Assembly: GCF_963664135.1 (NCBI RefSeq)
Contig: NZ_OY760905.1
Coordinates: 806,001-870,000, forward strand
Direction of reading: 5' to 3'
Source of the DNA: an uncultured Acetobacterium sp.
GTDB taxonomy: Bacteria; Bacillota; Clostridia; Eubacteriales; Eubacteriaceae
Length of the DNA: 64,000 bases
Part shown: one piece after another, positions 45,264 to 53,947 of the stretch
How positions within the stretch are numbered: the stretch's first letter is position 1
Layout of the letters: the number at the start of each line of letters is the position of its first letter
Notes under the pieces: generated by a model
Databases searched by the model: none
The model's input: the letters and a program-made list of their open reading frames with translations, nothing else
Told to the model about the DNA's origin: nothing
Made by a program: the position numbers and the translations under genes

Positions 45264-46751
45264 TTAAACGTTCCAGTTCATCGAGCGTTTAATGGCTTCC
45301 AGCCAGCCGGCGTAGGCTTTATTTCGTTTTTCAGCAGTGATTTCCGGGATAAAGCTGGCATCGATGGTCAGAGCGGCATCAAAATCTTCCTCTTTCCACA
45401 ACCCGGTGTAAAGACCGGCCATTTCTGCTGCGCCTAAACTGGTTGCCTCCACCGAGAAAGGACGATCGACTTGAACATCCATCATATCCGCCATCATTTG
45501 GGCGAGCAAATTATTTTTAGAAGCACCACCGTCAATCCGGATGGTTTTCATTTTAATGCCGGCTTCCTTGCCGACGACATCCATAATATCTTTAAGCCTA
45601 AATGCAATTCCTTCCAGTGTTGCTCTGACCAGATGGGCTTTTTTAGTCCCTCGGGTAATTCCGAAAATAGTGCCCCGGGCATAAGGATCATGATAAGGTG
45701 CGCTTAAACCAGCCAAAGCAGGAACAAAGTAAACGCCATTGGTATCTTCCACTGAACGGGCCAGAGCTTCGGTTTCGCCAGACTCGGTAATCACTTCAAG
45801 ACCATCCCGGAGCCATTGTACCGCCGAACCGGTCACTGATTCGTACCCTTCAAGGGCGTAAGTCATCGTGTCCCCAATTTTCCAGGCGATCACTGTGTTG
45901 AGTCCCTGATCGGAAATAACACATTCTGTTCCGACGTTGATATCCAAAAATGACCCGGTTCCGTTGGTAATTTTACCTGTACCGGCAGTTCGGCATCCCT
46001 GGGCAAATAAGGCGGCATGCTGATCGGCAATGACACCGGTAATCGGTATTGCCGCGCCGAGAATAGCTTTTTCAGTGTTACCATAGTCCCCGGCATCGGT
46101 CATAATTTCCGGAAATATTTTCGTGTCGATGCCAAGATAAGTTAAAAATTCATCATACCATTGACCGGTTTTTAAATCGAGACTGCCCATGACTGAAGCA
46201 TTGGAATAACTGACGGCGTGTTTTTTGCCACCGGTTAATTTCCAGATCAGCCAGGTATCAATGGTTCCGAAAAGAGCTTCGCCGGTTTCAATTTTTTCTT
46301 TAATAATGGGCACATTGTTGATATACCAATTGAGCATCATTGAGGAATAAACCGGTGCCAAGGTCCAGCCAGTCGTTTTTCTGGCTTTTTCACCCCATTC
46401 GCCGACATTGAGTTCCTGACAGAAAGCTGCAGTTCGGGTATCCTGCCAGACGATGGCGTTGTAAAGCGGCTCTCCGGTGTTCTTATCCCAGACCAAACAG
46501 GTTGCCCGCTGATTGGTTATCCCAATACAAGCAATTTCTTCAGGTGAAATCATGGCCTCGCCAATGGCTTTTTTGCACATCGCCACGCTTTTGTCGTAGA
46601 TTTCCAAAGCATCGTGTTCAACCTTATCTTCGCTGGGGGTGTACTGGGTAAATTCCTCATAGCTTTGAGCAACAATTTGCAGCTTTTGATTGAAAATCAA
46701 AGCTCTAGTTCCGGTGGTTCCTTCATCAATAACGAGTACATACTTTTCCAT
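45264..46751 (-). CDS. FGGY-family kinase, glycerol-kinase-like with altered substrate pocket
   Basis: 495 residues, overall glycerol-kinase-like: 'DEGTTGTRALIF' phosphate loop, 'GTIDTWLIWKLTGG', 'DGGASKNNLLAQM'. Aligned by eye to E. coli GlpK, Arg83 (in 'NQRAT'), Trp103 ('IVWQDTRT') and Asp245-Gln246 ('ADQHAAL') are kept, but Glu84 is Ala and Tyr135 is Val ('APVYSSMML'). Both changed residues contact glycerol, so the substrate is probably another polyol or sugar. AAAGGAG precedes the ATG. It follows methyltransferase module E on the same strand after a 359-bp gap. Confidence 0.85.
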   Translation of the reverse strand: MEKYVLVIDEGTTGTRALIFNQKLQIVAQSYEEFTQYTPSEDKVEHDALEIYDKSVAMCKKAIGEAMISPEEIACIGITNQRATCLVWDKNTGEPLYNAIVWQDTRTAAFCQELNVGEWGEKARKTTGWTLAPVYSSMMLNWYINNVPIIKEKIETGEALFGTIDTWLIWKLTGGKKHAVSYSNASVMGSLDLKTGQWYDEFLTYLGIDTKIFPEIMTDAGDYGNTEKAILGAAIPITGVIADQHAALFAQGCRTAGTGKITNGTGSFLDINVGTECVISDQGLNTVIAWKIGDTMTYALEGYESVTGSAVQWLRDGLEVITESGETEALARSVEDTNGVYFVPALAGLSAPYHDPYARGTIFGITRGTKKAHLVRATLEGIAFRLKDIMDVVGKEAGIKMKTIRIDGGASKNNLLAQMMADMMDVQVDRPFSVEATSLGAAEMAGLYTGLWKEEDFDAALTIDASFIPEITAEKRNKAYAGWLEAIKRSMNWNV

Positions 46752-46870
46752 TTTTTTACTCCTTTAAAATTATTTGGTCTGGGTGTTTCCTAACATGCTT
46801 TTGCTAAAATGTCTATTTATCTGAAATGCCGCCAAAGCATTTTAGACTTTTGGGGAAATATGTTGCCGTT

Positions 46871-46884
46871 TATAAACGTTTACA
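46871..46884. promoter_or_regulatory. possible catabolite-repression (cre-like) site upstream of FGGY kinase
   Basis: TGTAAACGTTTATA (minus strand) matches the Firmicutes cre consensus with one mismatch. The 359-bp gap 46752-47110 has no gene; no other clear signal is seen in it. Confidence 0.4.
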
Positions 46885-47110
46885 TTTGCTGCGTAAACAT
46901 GACAATCGCTTGGTTTTATCGCGTCAATCCCTGAAGTCGCCTTAGATTGCAAAACGTCTCTATTTACTCAGTTTGCAAAATAGGGAATGCAACTAACTAT
47001 TCAAGAAGTTTCTGGGTTTTACAAATCAATACTTTGATTTTATCGATTCTAATCTGTTCCAAGGCAACTTCAGAGATTGACATTTTTTTGTGTTTTAATT
47101 AACTACACCC

Positions 47111-47923
47111 TCAAGCTTTTTTCTTTTTAGAATCAATGATCCCAGACCGAAACGCTTTACTGTAATTTCGGCAATTTCGGTCTTGCCCAAGCAATGCATA
47201 GGTTGCAAAAATCGTCCCCATCATATCCTTATTGGTGGGATCCATTACTGCTGAATCCATCCCGGCCTGAATTGCCAGTGCCATAAAGGTCCGATTGACC
47301 TGGGCTCGTCCCGGTAAACCAAAGGAAATATTACTTAAACCTGAGGTGATATGGATATCCGGATAGACCCCTTTGATCGCTTTGATTTCCTGAATAAAAT
47401 TTAAGAATGATTCGTTCGCGGTTGCCAGCGCCAATAAGCAGGGATCAAGATGAATCCGATTAGGTGTAATGCCGTATTTATCAGCTCTTTCAACCATGAT
47501 TTGGGTGATCTTCACCTTCGTTTCAACATCCTTGGGAATCCCCTGATCATCGCAAGTTAAACCGACTATTTCCCAGGTGTTGCCTGCTAACAACGGCAGC
47601 AGCACTTCGCATTTATCCCCTTCCCCAGAAATTGAATTCAGCAATCCCGGTTCTTTCGCATATTTGAAAACCGCTTCAATAACCCGGGGATTGGGGCTGT
47701 CAATGCATAGCGGCGTATCGGTGGCATCCTGGACCACCTCCATTAGCCATTGCAGTGCTTCAATCTCCAGTTCCGGTGCCGTACTGGCGCAAACATCAAT
47801 AAAATCTGCTCCCGCTTCTGCTTGTTTGATCGCCCGGTTGGCAATAAAAGCGGCATCTCTTTTTTCGATGGCTTCTTTGACCACCGGAATGGTCCCGTTA
47901 ATTTTTTCTCCGATAATTATCAT
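47111..47923 (-). CDS. methyl-THF:corrinoid methyltransferase (module E)
   Basis: 270 residues of the pterin-binding MtvA/AcsE-like family: 'MIIIGEKINGTIPVVKEAI', 'DVCASTAPE', 'LDPCLLALA' and 'GLSNISFGLPGRA'. The most divergent of the four copies in the window; its 'GLSN' motif is closer to acetogen AcsE than the 'VSNISFNL' of the others. GAGGAG precedes the ATG. Last gene of the three-gene module E. Confidence 0.9.
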   Translation of the reverse strand: MIIIGEKINGTIPVVKEAIEKRDAAFIANRAIKQAEAGADFIDVCASTAPELEIEALQWLMEVVQDATDTPLCIDSPNPRVIEAVFKYAKEPGLLNSISGEGDKCEVLLPLLAGNTWEIVGLTCDDQGIPKDVETKVKITQIMVERADKYGITPNRIHLDPCLLALATANESFLNFIQEIKAIKGVYPDIHITSGLSNISFGLPGRAQVNRTFMALAIQAGMDSAVMDPTNKDMMGTIFATYALLGQDRNCRNYSKAFRSGIIDSKKKKA

Positions 47924-47941
47924 GTCTACTCCTCTGGAAAT

Positions 47942-47987
47942 GGCTGTTGCATCCTCACCTGAAATTCTTGTGAATCCAGCAACAGCC
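47942..47987 (-). other. stem-loop between corrinoid and methyl-THF methyltransferase genes
   Basis: Perfect 9-bp arms GGCTGTTGC (47942-47950) and GCAACAGCC (47979-47987), no T-run on the minus strand. Probably an mRNA-processing or stability element that changes subunit dosage. Confidence 0.5.
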
Positions 47988-48019
47988 GCAATAATTTTAT
48001 TTACTATAGGGTTTAGATA

Positions 48020-48661
48020 TTATTTTTGACACAGTTCAACTGCCAGAGCAGCCGCACCACCAGCATCCTTGGCAAAGGCATCACAGCCCATGCGGTCACA
48101 GAAATCCTGAGTGATCGGGGCCCCACCGATCATAATTTTTACCTGATCACGAATGCCCGCATCTACAAATGCTTTAACAACCTTTGGGGTTTCCGGCATG
48201 GTAGTGGTAAGGAGAATCGAACAGGCGACAATGTCGGCATTATTTTCAATCGCTGCTTCCACAAATTTTTCGGCCGGTACATCGATTCCGATGTCGATGA
48301 CTTTTAAGCCACGGCCTTCCAGCATCATCCCGACGAGGTTTTTGCCGATATCATGCATATCTCCCTGAACACTACCCAGAATAACAGTTCCCAATGATTT
48401 TGAATCCTGATCGGTCAGCAACGGTTTCAAAATTTTCGAACCTTCCATCATGGCATGGCAGGAACACAGTACCTCAGGTATATATAGTTCATCGCGACTG
48501 AATTCTTCACCGACAATGGCCATCCCGGCCATCATTGCATCAAGAACTTCCTGGGCACCGCAACCGGCATCAATGGCTTCCTGAACCAAACCGGGCATGG
48601 CCCGTTCGTCACCATCATAAAGAGTCTCTGATATTTTTTTGAGAATTTCCACTTTTTTCAC
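48020..48661 (-). CDS. corrinoid methyl-carrier protein (module E)
   Basis: 213 residues. Helical cap, then D-x-H-x-x-G at D101, H103 and G106 ('GDMHDIGKNLVG'), 'ILLTTTMPETPKVV' and 'GGAPITQDFCDRM'. Divergent from the module B, D and F carriers. The start is GTG at 48661 or at 48652; the second has better ribosome-site spacing (GGACAGG), so the first three residues are uncertain. Confidence 0.9.
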   Translation of the reverse strand: MKKVEILKKISETLYDGDERAMPGLVQEAIDAGCGAQEVLDAMMAGMAIVGEEFSRDELYIPEVLCSCHAMMEGSKILKPLLTDQDSKSLGTVILGSVQGDMHDIGKNLVGMMLEGRGLKVIDIGIDVPAEKFVEAAIENNADIVACSILLTTTMPETPKVVKAFVDAGIRDQVKIMIGGAPITQDFCDRMGCDAFAKDAGGAAALAVELCQK

Positions 48662-48677
48662 CTGTCCTTTTTCTGTT

Positions 48678-49829
48678 TTAATCTAAATTAATGGGGTAAT
48701 TTCCGAATTCATGAACACATTTTACCATGTGGACCAGATTTTCAGCACTGACATCCCCTTGAACATTGTGTGCCGGGGACAATAAGAATCCACCACCAGG
48801 CGCTAATGCTTTGATAGCGTCCCGGACCTCATGGGTAATGTCTTCTTTGGTGCCAAAAGGCAGGATCTTTTGAATATCGATATTGCCATGAAAAACAATG
48901 TCATTGCCAAATTCTTTTTTCAATTCATAGCGATCCATATTGGCTGCCGCCGGCTGAACCGGATCAAGCACATCAACACCGCACTCAATCAAGTCCGCGA
49001 TAAATGGTTTAATGGCACCGCAGGAATGGAGCATAATCTTCGCTTCTGGATTATATTGATGCAAGGTTTTCTTGGCATGTTCAAAATGCTCTTTTAAATG
49101 GGGTTTTACAACATTTCTAAATGTTTTTGGCGACATCAGCGGACGATCCTGCATCCCCAGATCTTCGCCACTGAGTCTTAAAATGTCAACGTATTCACCA
49201 ACTTCAGCCATGATCACTTCGTTGGTGCGCTTTTGAATCTGACAGATCTTATCCATCAGAGCATGAGCAAATTCCTGATTGTTGATAATATCCCGATACC
49301 ACAGCTCATGACCACGCATATAGGTTGCCAGTTCAAAGACAGCGCCGGCAAATTTTGCTAAAATAGCAAGATCCGTCGTTTCCCGAACGCCCTTCATTTC
49401 TTCCTTTAGACCAGCGTAACGTTTGGGATCTTCAGGGTCCGGCCAGATATAGGTTTCCAAATCTTCAATGGTGGCATTTGCTAATGGCGGATTGACCAGT
49501 TCAAAGTAGAAATGTCCCCCGTCAATGGCCGTTTTCTTCCAGTAACAGCCCCATTCATCAGTAAAACTGCCGTCTTCAAAGCTTTTAGTATGAACCGAAA
49601 CTCCGGATCGTGGCGAAATGTAATACATATCAATCCCCAATTTTTCGATCATCTCAATTGGCATCTGAACCTCGGTCCATCGACCCATTCTGGGGCTGTC
49701 AGGCAGATATTCCATGTCCAGCACTTTTTTCATATCCCGGTACACATCAATGGTCAGCACCATGTCAACTGGTACCCGGTCTGGTTCCTGGTGATTGGCT
49801 GCTGCCATCACTCTTTCTCGTGAATTCAT
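48678..49829 (-). CDS. UroD-fold corrinoid methyltransferase (module E)
   Basis: 383 residues, longer than the other copies and of a different subclass: 'MNSRERVMAAANHQEPDRVP' start, 'DILRLSGEDLGMQDRPLMSP' (about 215-234) as active-site segment, and H-x-C at H268 and C270 ('LHSCGAIKPF'). 'HGNIDIQKILPFG' and a late 'LSPAHNVQGDV' follow. GCGAGGAA precedes the ATG at 49829. With its own DeoR regulator and an FGGY kinase nearby, a methylated polyol or sugar-type substrate is conceivable; this is inference. Confidence 0.87.
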   Translation of the reverse strand: MNSRERVMAAANHQEPDRVPVDMVLTIDVYRDMKKVLDMEYLPDSPRMGRWTEVQMPIEMIEKLGIDMYYISPRSGVSVHTKSFEDGSFTDEWGCYWKKTAIDGGHFYFELVNPPLANATIEDLETYIWPDPEDPKRYAGLKEEMKGVRETTDLAILAKFAGAVFELATYMRGHELWYRDIINNQEFAHALMDKICQIQKRTNEVIMAEVGEYVDILRLSGEDLGMQDRPLMSPKTFRNVVKPHLKEHFEHAKKTLHQYNPEAKIMLHSCGAIKPFIADLIECGVDVLDPVQPAAANMDRYELKKEFGNDIVFHGNIDIQKILPFGTKEDITHEVRDAIKALAPGGGFLLSPAHNVQGDVSAENLVHMVKCVHEFGNYPINLD

Positions 49830-49930
49830 TATTTCCTCGCTTTCTTAACCTAAATAATTAGCATTTTTCAGAAATTCTCGTGGCCTCGAGTCTTTTTTTT
49901 CGTAAATAACATTTATTTACCATGCATTTC

Positions 49931-49999
49931 TACTACAATATAACATGATCAACATTGAATGTCAACATATTGTATTAACTTTATGATAATATTGTAGTA
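49931..49999. promoter_or_regulatory. inverted repeat flanking the module E promoter
   Basis: Perfect 11-bp arms TACTACAATAT (49931-49941) and ATATTGTAGTA (49989-49999). The promoter's -10 overlaps the left arm and its -35 lies between the arms, as in loop-type repression by a DeoR protein. Otherwise the 363-bp gap 49830-50192 has only the terminator below. Confidence 0.6.
49937..49965 (-). promoter_or_regulatory. sigma-A promoter of module E
   Basis: TTGACA (49965-49960) and TATATT (49942-49937), 17 bp apart on the minus strand, about 108 bp before the methyltransferase ATG. Confidence 0.75.
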
Positions 50000-50130
50000 A
50001 AATTATAGTGACATTTCGTTAATATGGTTGTTTTTTCTCGTTTTTAGCATAATTTCAGTTATTTATCTTTTTCATTTTTACGAAATTATCGGATGATATT
50101 ATTTATTTAGCGCTTACAAATATTTTTGAC

Positions 50131-50166
50131 ATAAAAAAAACGCATCGTCAATTTCGATGCGTTTTA
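50131..50166 (-). terminator. terminator of the DeoR gene
   Basis: AACGCATCG pairs with CGATGCGTT with a 7-nt loop; T8 follows on the minus strand. Confidence 0.88.
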
Positions 50167-50192
50167 AATCGATTAGATCAAGAATTTTGTCT

Positions 50193-50960
50193 TTAGATTA
50201 TTTCGATATTATTACTCTTACAGTATTCCCGATAAATTTCCGGGGTTTCATCATCCAGGATAAACCCGTCAAAAACTGATAAATCAACCATTTTTGTCAG
50301 CGCCACCTGATCAAACTTTGAGTAGTCAGCCATTAGATAACATTTCCGGCTGATTTCATAAATGGTCTGATTGATTTCAACTTCTTCAAAAGCTCCGTGC
50401 GTAATCCCTTTGTCAATTGATACGGCCATGACTCCCATAAAGGCTTTATCGATATTAAAAGTCTTCAGGAATTCATTGGCTTCCTTGCCGTAAAACGCCC
50501 CAGAAAAACTACGCAGTTTTCCGCCTGGCATATAAACAGTGATTCCCGGAATGGCGGATGCTTTTAAAGCCACATTAAGAGAAAGCGTTATTAAATTGAC
50601 ATCTTTAATATCTTCAAGATAATCAAGAATCAGTTCCACCGTACTGCCGGCATTTAAGGCAATTGTGTCGCCATTTTTTATCAATTTTGCTGCTTTTTCG
50701 GCAATGATCCGCTTTTCTTCAATATGCTGAGTGCGTTTTTTATAAATATCCATTTCTGACGTCGTCTGAGCGCTAAGGTTTTCTTTTCTAAAAGCGCCGC
50801 CATAGGATAATGTGATTCCATATTCTTCGGCAAGATATTTTAAATCCCGTCGGATGGTTGCCTCTCCCACACCATATTTTTCGGAAAGACTGGCAACTTT
50901 AACCGAGCCTTTGCTCATGATTGTATTTAAAATTTCTTTTCTTCGATCAATATGCAACAT
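50193..50960 (-). CDS. DeoR family transcriptional regulator (module E)
   Basis: 255 residues. N-terminal helix-turn-helix ('RRKEILNTIMSKGSVKVASL', 'VGEATIRRDLKYLAEEYG') and the DeoR sugar-phosphate-sensing domain ('DTIALNAGSTVELILDYLED', 'DYSKFDQVALTKM'). DeoR proteins usually sense phosphorylated sugars or polyols, which fits the FGGY kinase in this region. GAGGAG precedes the ATG. Its own terminator separates it from module E. Confidence 0.92.
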   Translation of the reverse strand: MLHIDRRKEILNTIMSKGSVKVASLSEKYGVGEATIRRDLKYLAEEYGITLSYGGAFRKENLSAQTTSEMDIYKKRTQHIEEKRIIAEKAAKLIKNGDTIALNAGSTVELILDYLEDIKDVNLITLSLNVALKASAIPGITVYMPGGKLRSFSGAFYGKEANEFLKTFNIDKAFMGVMAVSIDKGITHGAFEEVEINQTIYEISRKCYLMADYSKFDQVALTKMVDLSVFDGFILDDETPEIYREYCKSNNIEII

Positions 50961-50994
50961 CTGTTTTCTCCTCTGTAATCAATTTCTCGTTTCA

Positions 50995-51023
50995 ATCTAA
51001 ACCTGAGTTTTTTTGATTATCAA
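50995..51023 (-). promoter_or_regulatory. promoter of the DeoR gene
   Basis: TTGATA (51023-51018) and TTAGAT (51000-50995), 17 bp apart on the minus strand. Confidence 0.5.
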
Positions 51024-51039
51024 GATTATTTAATTGCTC

Positions 51040-51063
51040 ATTATCTAAAATCATTTAGATAAT
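51040..51063. promoter_or_regulatory. palindrome upstream of the DeoR promoter
   Basis: Perfect 10-bp arms ATTATCTAAA and TTTAGATAAT around ATCA, just upstream of the DeoR -35. Possible autoregulatory site. The gap 50961-51245 has no gene. Confidence 0.45.
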
Positions 51064-51245
51064 CAATTACTGATCTAAATTGTACCTAAAAACGTACATC
51101 AAAGCAAGCCCAATATACATAGATGATTTTCAAACAACGATTCACAGTATTTCATCATGGCAAAAAACTCATTGGTCTTTATTTAAAATCAACCATAAAC
51201 AGTCCGTTAATTATTGGTATTATTAACTATCTTCTGCGAAAAAAA

Positions 51246-51281
51246 TCCCCGTTACGATGGTAATTCCATCATAACGAGGCT
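51246..51281 (-). terminator. terminator of module F
   Basis: CCTCGTTATGATGG pairs with CCATCGTAACGGGG, followed by T7 on the minus strand, right after the methyltransferase stop at 51293. Confidence 0.9.
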
Positions 51282-51292
51282 TCTAAAACTGA

Positions 51293-52273
51293 CTAGAACA
51301 TTTCCCTACTCATCCGTTCAATCTCTTTTCCCACGGTTACATTGACATTTTCAAAAACACTGGCTGGTGTCCCAGATGTCATCCCCGGAATAAAGAATTT
51401 AGTTCCGTTTTCTCGACAGACCTTTTCCACTTCCGCAGCGACCAGCTCTGGACTCCATTCAGCCCGGTCAATTTTACCATCATCAATGCCGCCCATAAAG
51501 GTAATCTGACTGCCATATTTTTCAATCAGTTCTGGAATATTGTTACTGGACATCACACCCTGCCAAATATCAATCCCCATCTCGATCATGAATGGCACTA
51601 AGGTTGCGGCGTAGCAGTCGGCATGATGAACAATTATTTCAACTCCATTATCCTTCCAGAAGCCATAGAGCTTTTTATAGGCCGGCAGTAAAAACTCTGC
51701 AAACATTTCCGGTGACAAAAATGTCGAAAGCTGACTGCCCCAGTCATCATGATGGAAGAGCGCATCCGGTTTGATATACTTAAAATATTCTTTGGCTGTG
51801 GCAATTTCATGCTCGACAATAAAATCAATCAGTTCATGCATTGCTTCGGGTTCTTCATAGAAAGCCATTAGCGCATCTTCCATGCCCATCATGAAATGAG
51901 TCTGTTCAAAGATGCCATAAAAATAAATGGCCGTCACAAATTTTTCGTTGCGGTCCACAGAATTGGCATGGGCGACGGCTGCGGCCCAATCTGCTTCGGA
52001 ATAAGTCACATTGGGCATACTGATATAATCTTTCCAGTTTTCAATATCTTTGATGACTTTATCATTACCATGAACTGGAAAGGCTCCCGGTTGTCCCTCC
52101 GGCCATTGCATAGTCACGCCCCACTGATTTTTGACGATCTGACCGGGAACACCGCAGGCTGCTCCTAAAACCGGTGCTGCCCACATCAGTTCCAGATATT
52201 CATAAGAATTGACAAACCGATCCGGCTTACCGCCTTTGATGGTTTCCAGCAAGTTTTGTTTAATTGTTAACAT
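51293..52273 (-). CDS. UroD-fold corrinoid methyltransferase (module F)
   Basis: 326 residues. 'LFHHDDWGSQLSTFLSPEMF' (about 172-191) is a variant of the active-site segment. Where the other copies have H-x-C it has 'VHHADCYA' (H216, H217, C220), so the metal ligands are spaced differently. AAAGGAG precedes the ATG. Last gene of the order OYE, methyl-THF methyltransferase, corrinoid protein, UroD-fold methyltransferase. Substrate unknown. Confidence 0.87.
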   Translation of the reverse strand: MLTIKQNLLETIKGGKPDRFVNSYEYLELMWAAPVLGAACGVPGQIVKNQWGVTMQWPEGQPGAFPVHGNDKVIKDIENWKDYISMPNVTYSEADWAAAVAHANSVDRNEKFVTAIYFYGIFEQTHFMMGMEDALMAFYEEPEAMHELIDFIVEHEIATAKEYFKYIKPDALFHHDDWGSQLSTFLSPEMFAEFLLPAYKKLYGFWKDNGVEIIVHHADCYAATLVPFMIEMGIDIWQGVMSSNNIPELIEKYGSQITFMGGIDDGKIDRAEWSPELVAAEVEKVCRENGTKFFIPGMTSGTPASVFENVNVTVGKEIERMSREMF

Positions 52274-52315
52274 AGTATTCTCCTTTATTGGTATAAATTT
52301 TTTAGCTTTGATTTA

Positions 52316-52945
52316 CTATGCGCCGATGATTTCTTTTGCTTTAGAAGCTGAGCTACCAGCGTCCGGAGCATAACCGTCAGCACCGATTTCATTCGCATAT
52401 TCCTGAGTTACAGGTGCGCCACCAACAATTACTTTCATGTCCGGTAATGCTGCTTTAACGGTTTGAACTGCTTCTTTTAATGCTGGCATGGTCGTTGTCA
52501 GAAGACCGGAACAGGCAACCAGAACAACGTTGTTATTTTCTTTGGCAGCTTCTACGAATCGTTCGGCTGGTACGTCAACGCCCAAATCAACCATATCAAA
52601 GCCAGCGCTTTCCAACATCATTACAACCAGGTTTTTACCGATATCATGAAGATCCCCGGCAACGGTTCCCATGATACAGGTTCCCAGTGAGCTGGAGCCA
52701 TCGCCTGCCATCACTGGTTTTAAAACTTCGACACCTTTGGACATGGCTTTGGCAGCAATCAGCATTTCTGGTACAAAGATTTCACCGGATGAGAATTTAT
52801 CGCCAACAACACCCATGGAAGCGATCATCGCATCCAGAATATCCTGTGCTTTATCGCCAGCGTCCAATGCTTCCTGAACGGCTGCGGCAACCTTTTTTGA
52901 TTTACCAGTTTCGACCAAACCTTTTACTTCTTCAATTTTTGACAT
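52316..52945 (-). CDS. corrinoid methyl-carrier protein (module F)
   Basis: 209 residues. D-x-H-x-x-G at D98, H100 and G103, 'SGLLTTTMPALKEAVQTV' and 'GGAPVTQEYANEIG'. Close to 90 percent identical to the module B carrier by eye. AAGGAG precedes the ATG. The gene lies between the two methyltransferase genes of the module. Confidence 0.93.
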   Translation of the reverse strand: MSKIEEVKGLVETGKSKKVAAAVQEALDAGDKAQDILDAMIASMGVVGDKFSSGEIFVPEMLIAAKAMSKGVEVLKPVMAGDGSSSLGTCIMGTVAGDLHDIGKNLVVMMLESAGFDMVDLGVDVPAERFVEAAKENNNVVLVACSGLLTTTMPALKEAVQTVKAALPDMKVIVGGAPVTQEYANEIGADGYAPDAGSSASKAKEIIGA

Positions 52946-52995
52946 GTTTTTCTCCTTAAAATGAATTGAATTATTTAACTTTTAGCGAATCGAAT

Positions 52996-53026
52996 GTACC
53001 CGGGCGATTAATAATCGCCCCTACAA
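52996..53026. repeat. dispersed-type GC-rich hairpin repeat
   Basis: CGGGCGATTA and ATAATCGCCC form a near-perfect palindrome flanked by GTAC and CTACA. On the minus strand it reads TGTAGGGGCGATTATTAATC..., the form of a small repeat scattered in many bacterial genomes. It sits between two module F genes. Confidence 0.5.
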
Positions 53027-53077
53027 ACTTTATTTCATCCACCCGAAACCTGTGCGAGTCCCGGGTTTGGTTGTAAC

Positions 53078-53875
53078 TTATTGCACAAAAATACCTTCAC
53101 GGAAGGCACCAATGTATTCCATACAGTACTCATCTTCGCCCATCATTGCTTCGGTGGCAAACAACATTCCCATCATATCCTTGTTCAAAGGATCGAGGAT
53201 GAAACTGTCCATCCCAGCACTCATCGCCAAAACGGCAAAGGCCTGGTTGGCAATCCGTCGGGCTGGCAGGTTGAAGGAAATGTTGCTGACGGCGCCGGTT
53301 ACATGGATGGTGGGGTATTGGGCTTTGATGCCGCGGATAACCTCGGTTACCATTTGAATCCCGTCTTCGGAGGTACACAGCATTTCAATCAAGGGATCAA
53401 TATGCATTCTGGATGGGTCGATGTTGTATTCTTTCACCTTGACCATCAGATCGGCAAAGACATCCAGACGGTCTTTAGCCGTTTTCGGAATCCCTTTGTC
53501 GCTGTTTAGCAGCGCGACGCATTCCCATTTAGTATTAGCGATAGCTTTAAAGGCCACATCCGCCTTGTCGCCTTCCAACGACATTGAATTAAAGAGTCCC
53601 GGTTTATTACAGTATTTCATGGACTCGATACAAGTGTAAACATTGGGACTGTCCACCGCAATCGGCGTATCTACCGCTTCCTGAACAATGTCAATCAGCC
53701 ATTTCATGGTTTCCAGTTCAATGTCATCATCCACTGAGGCACAGACATCAATGAAGTCGGCGCCGGCTTCCGCCTGTGCAATCGCCAGATTTTTAATAAA
53801 TTCTGTATCCTTGGCCACAATCGCTTTGGCGGTTGATGGGATGGCACCGTTAATTTTTTCTCCAATAATAATCAT
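53078..53875 (-). CDS. methyl-THF:corrinoid methyltransferase (module F)
   Basis: 265 residues, about 93 percent identical by eye to the module B copy and the same length: 'MIIIGEKINGAIPSTAKAI', 'HIDPLIEMLCTSEDG', 'VSNISFNLPARRIANQAF'. The second half differs from module B by only a few residues while third codon positions differ often. GGAGG precedes the ATG. Confidence 0.92.
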   Translation of the reverse strand: MIIIGEKINGAIPSTAKAIVAKDTEFIKNLAIAQAEAGADFIDVCASVDDDIELETMKWLIDIVQEAVDTPIAVDSPNVYTCIESMKYCNKPGLFNSMSLEGDKADVAFKAIANTKWECVALLNSDKGIPKTAKDRLDVFADLMVKVKEYNIDPSRMHIDPLIEMLCTSEDGIQMVTEVIRGIKAQYPTIHVTGAVSNISFNLPARRIANQAFAVLAMSAGMDSFILDPLNKDMMGMLFATEAMMGEDEYCMEYIGAFREGIFVQ

Positions 53876-53947
53876 TTTTTCCTCCTGAAAATTTCATTTT
53901 ACTTTGAATAATAGTTTAAAATGAATTCTTATCTTTTAATTTAAAGT

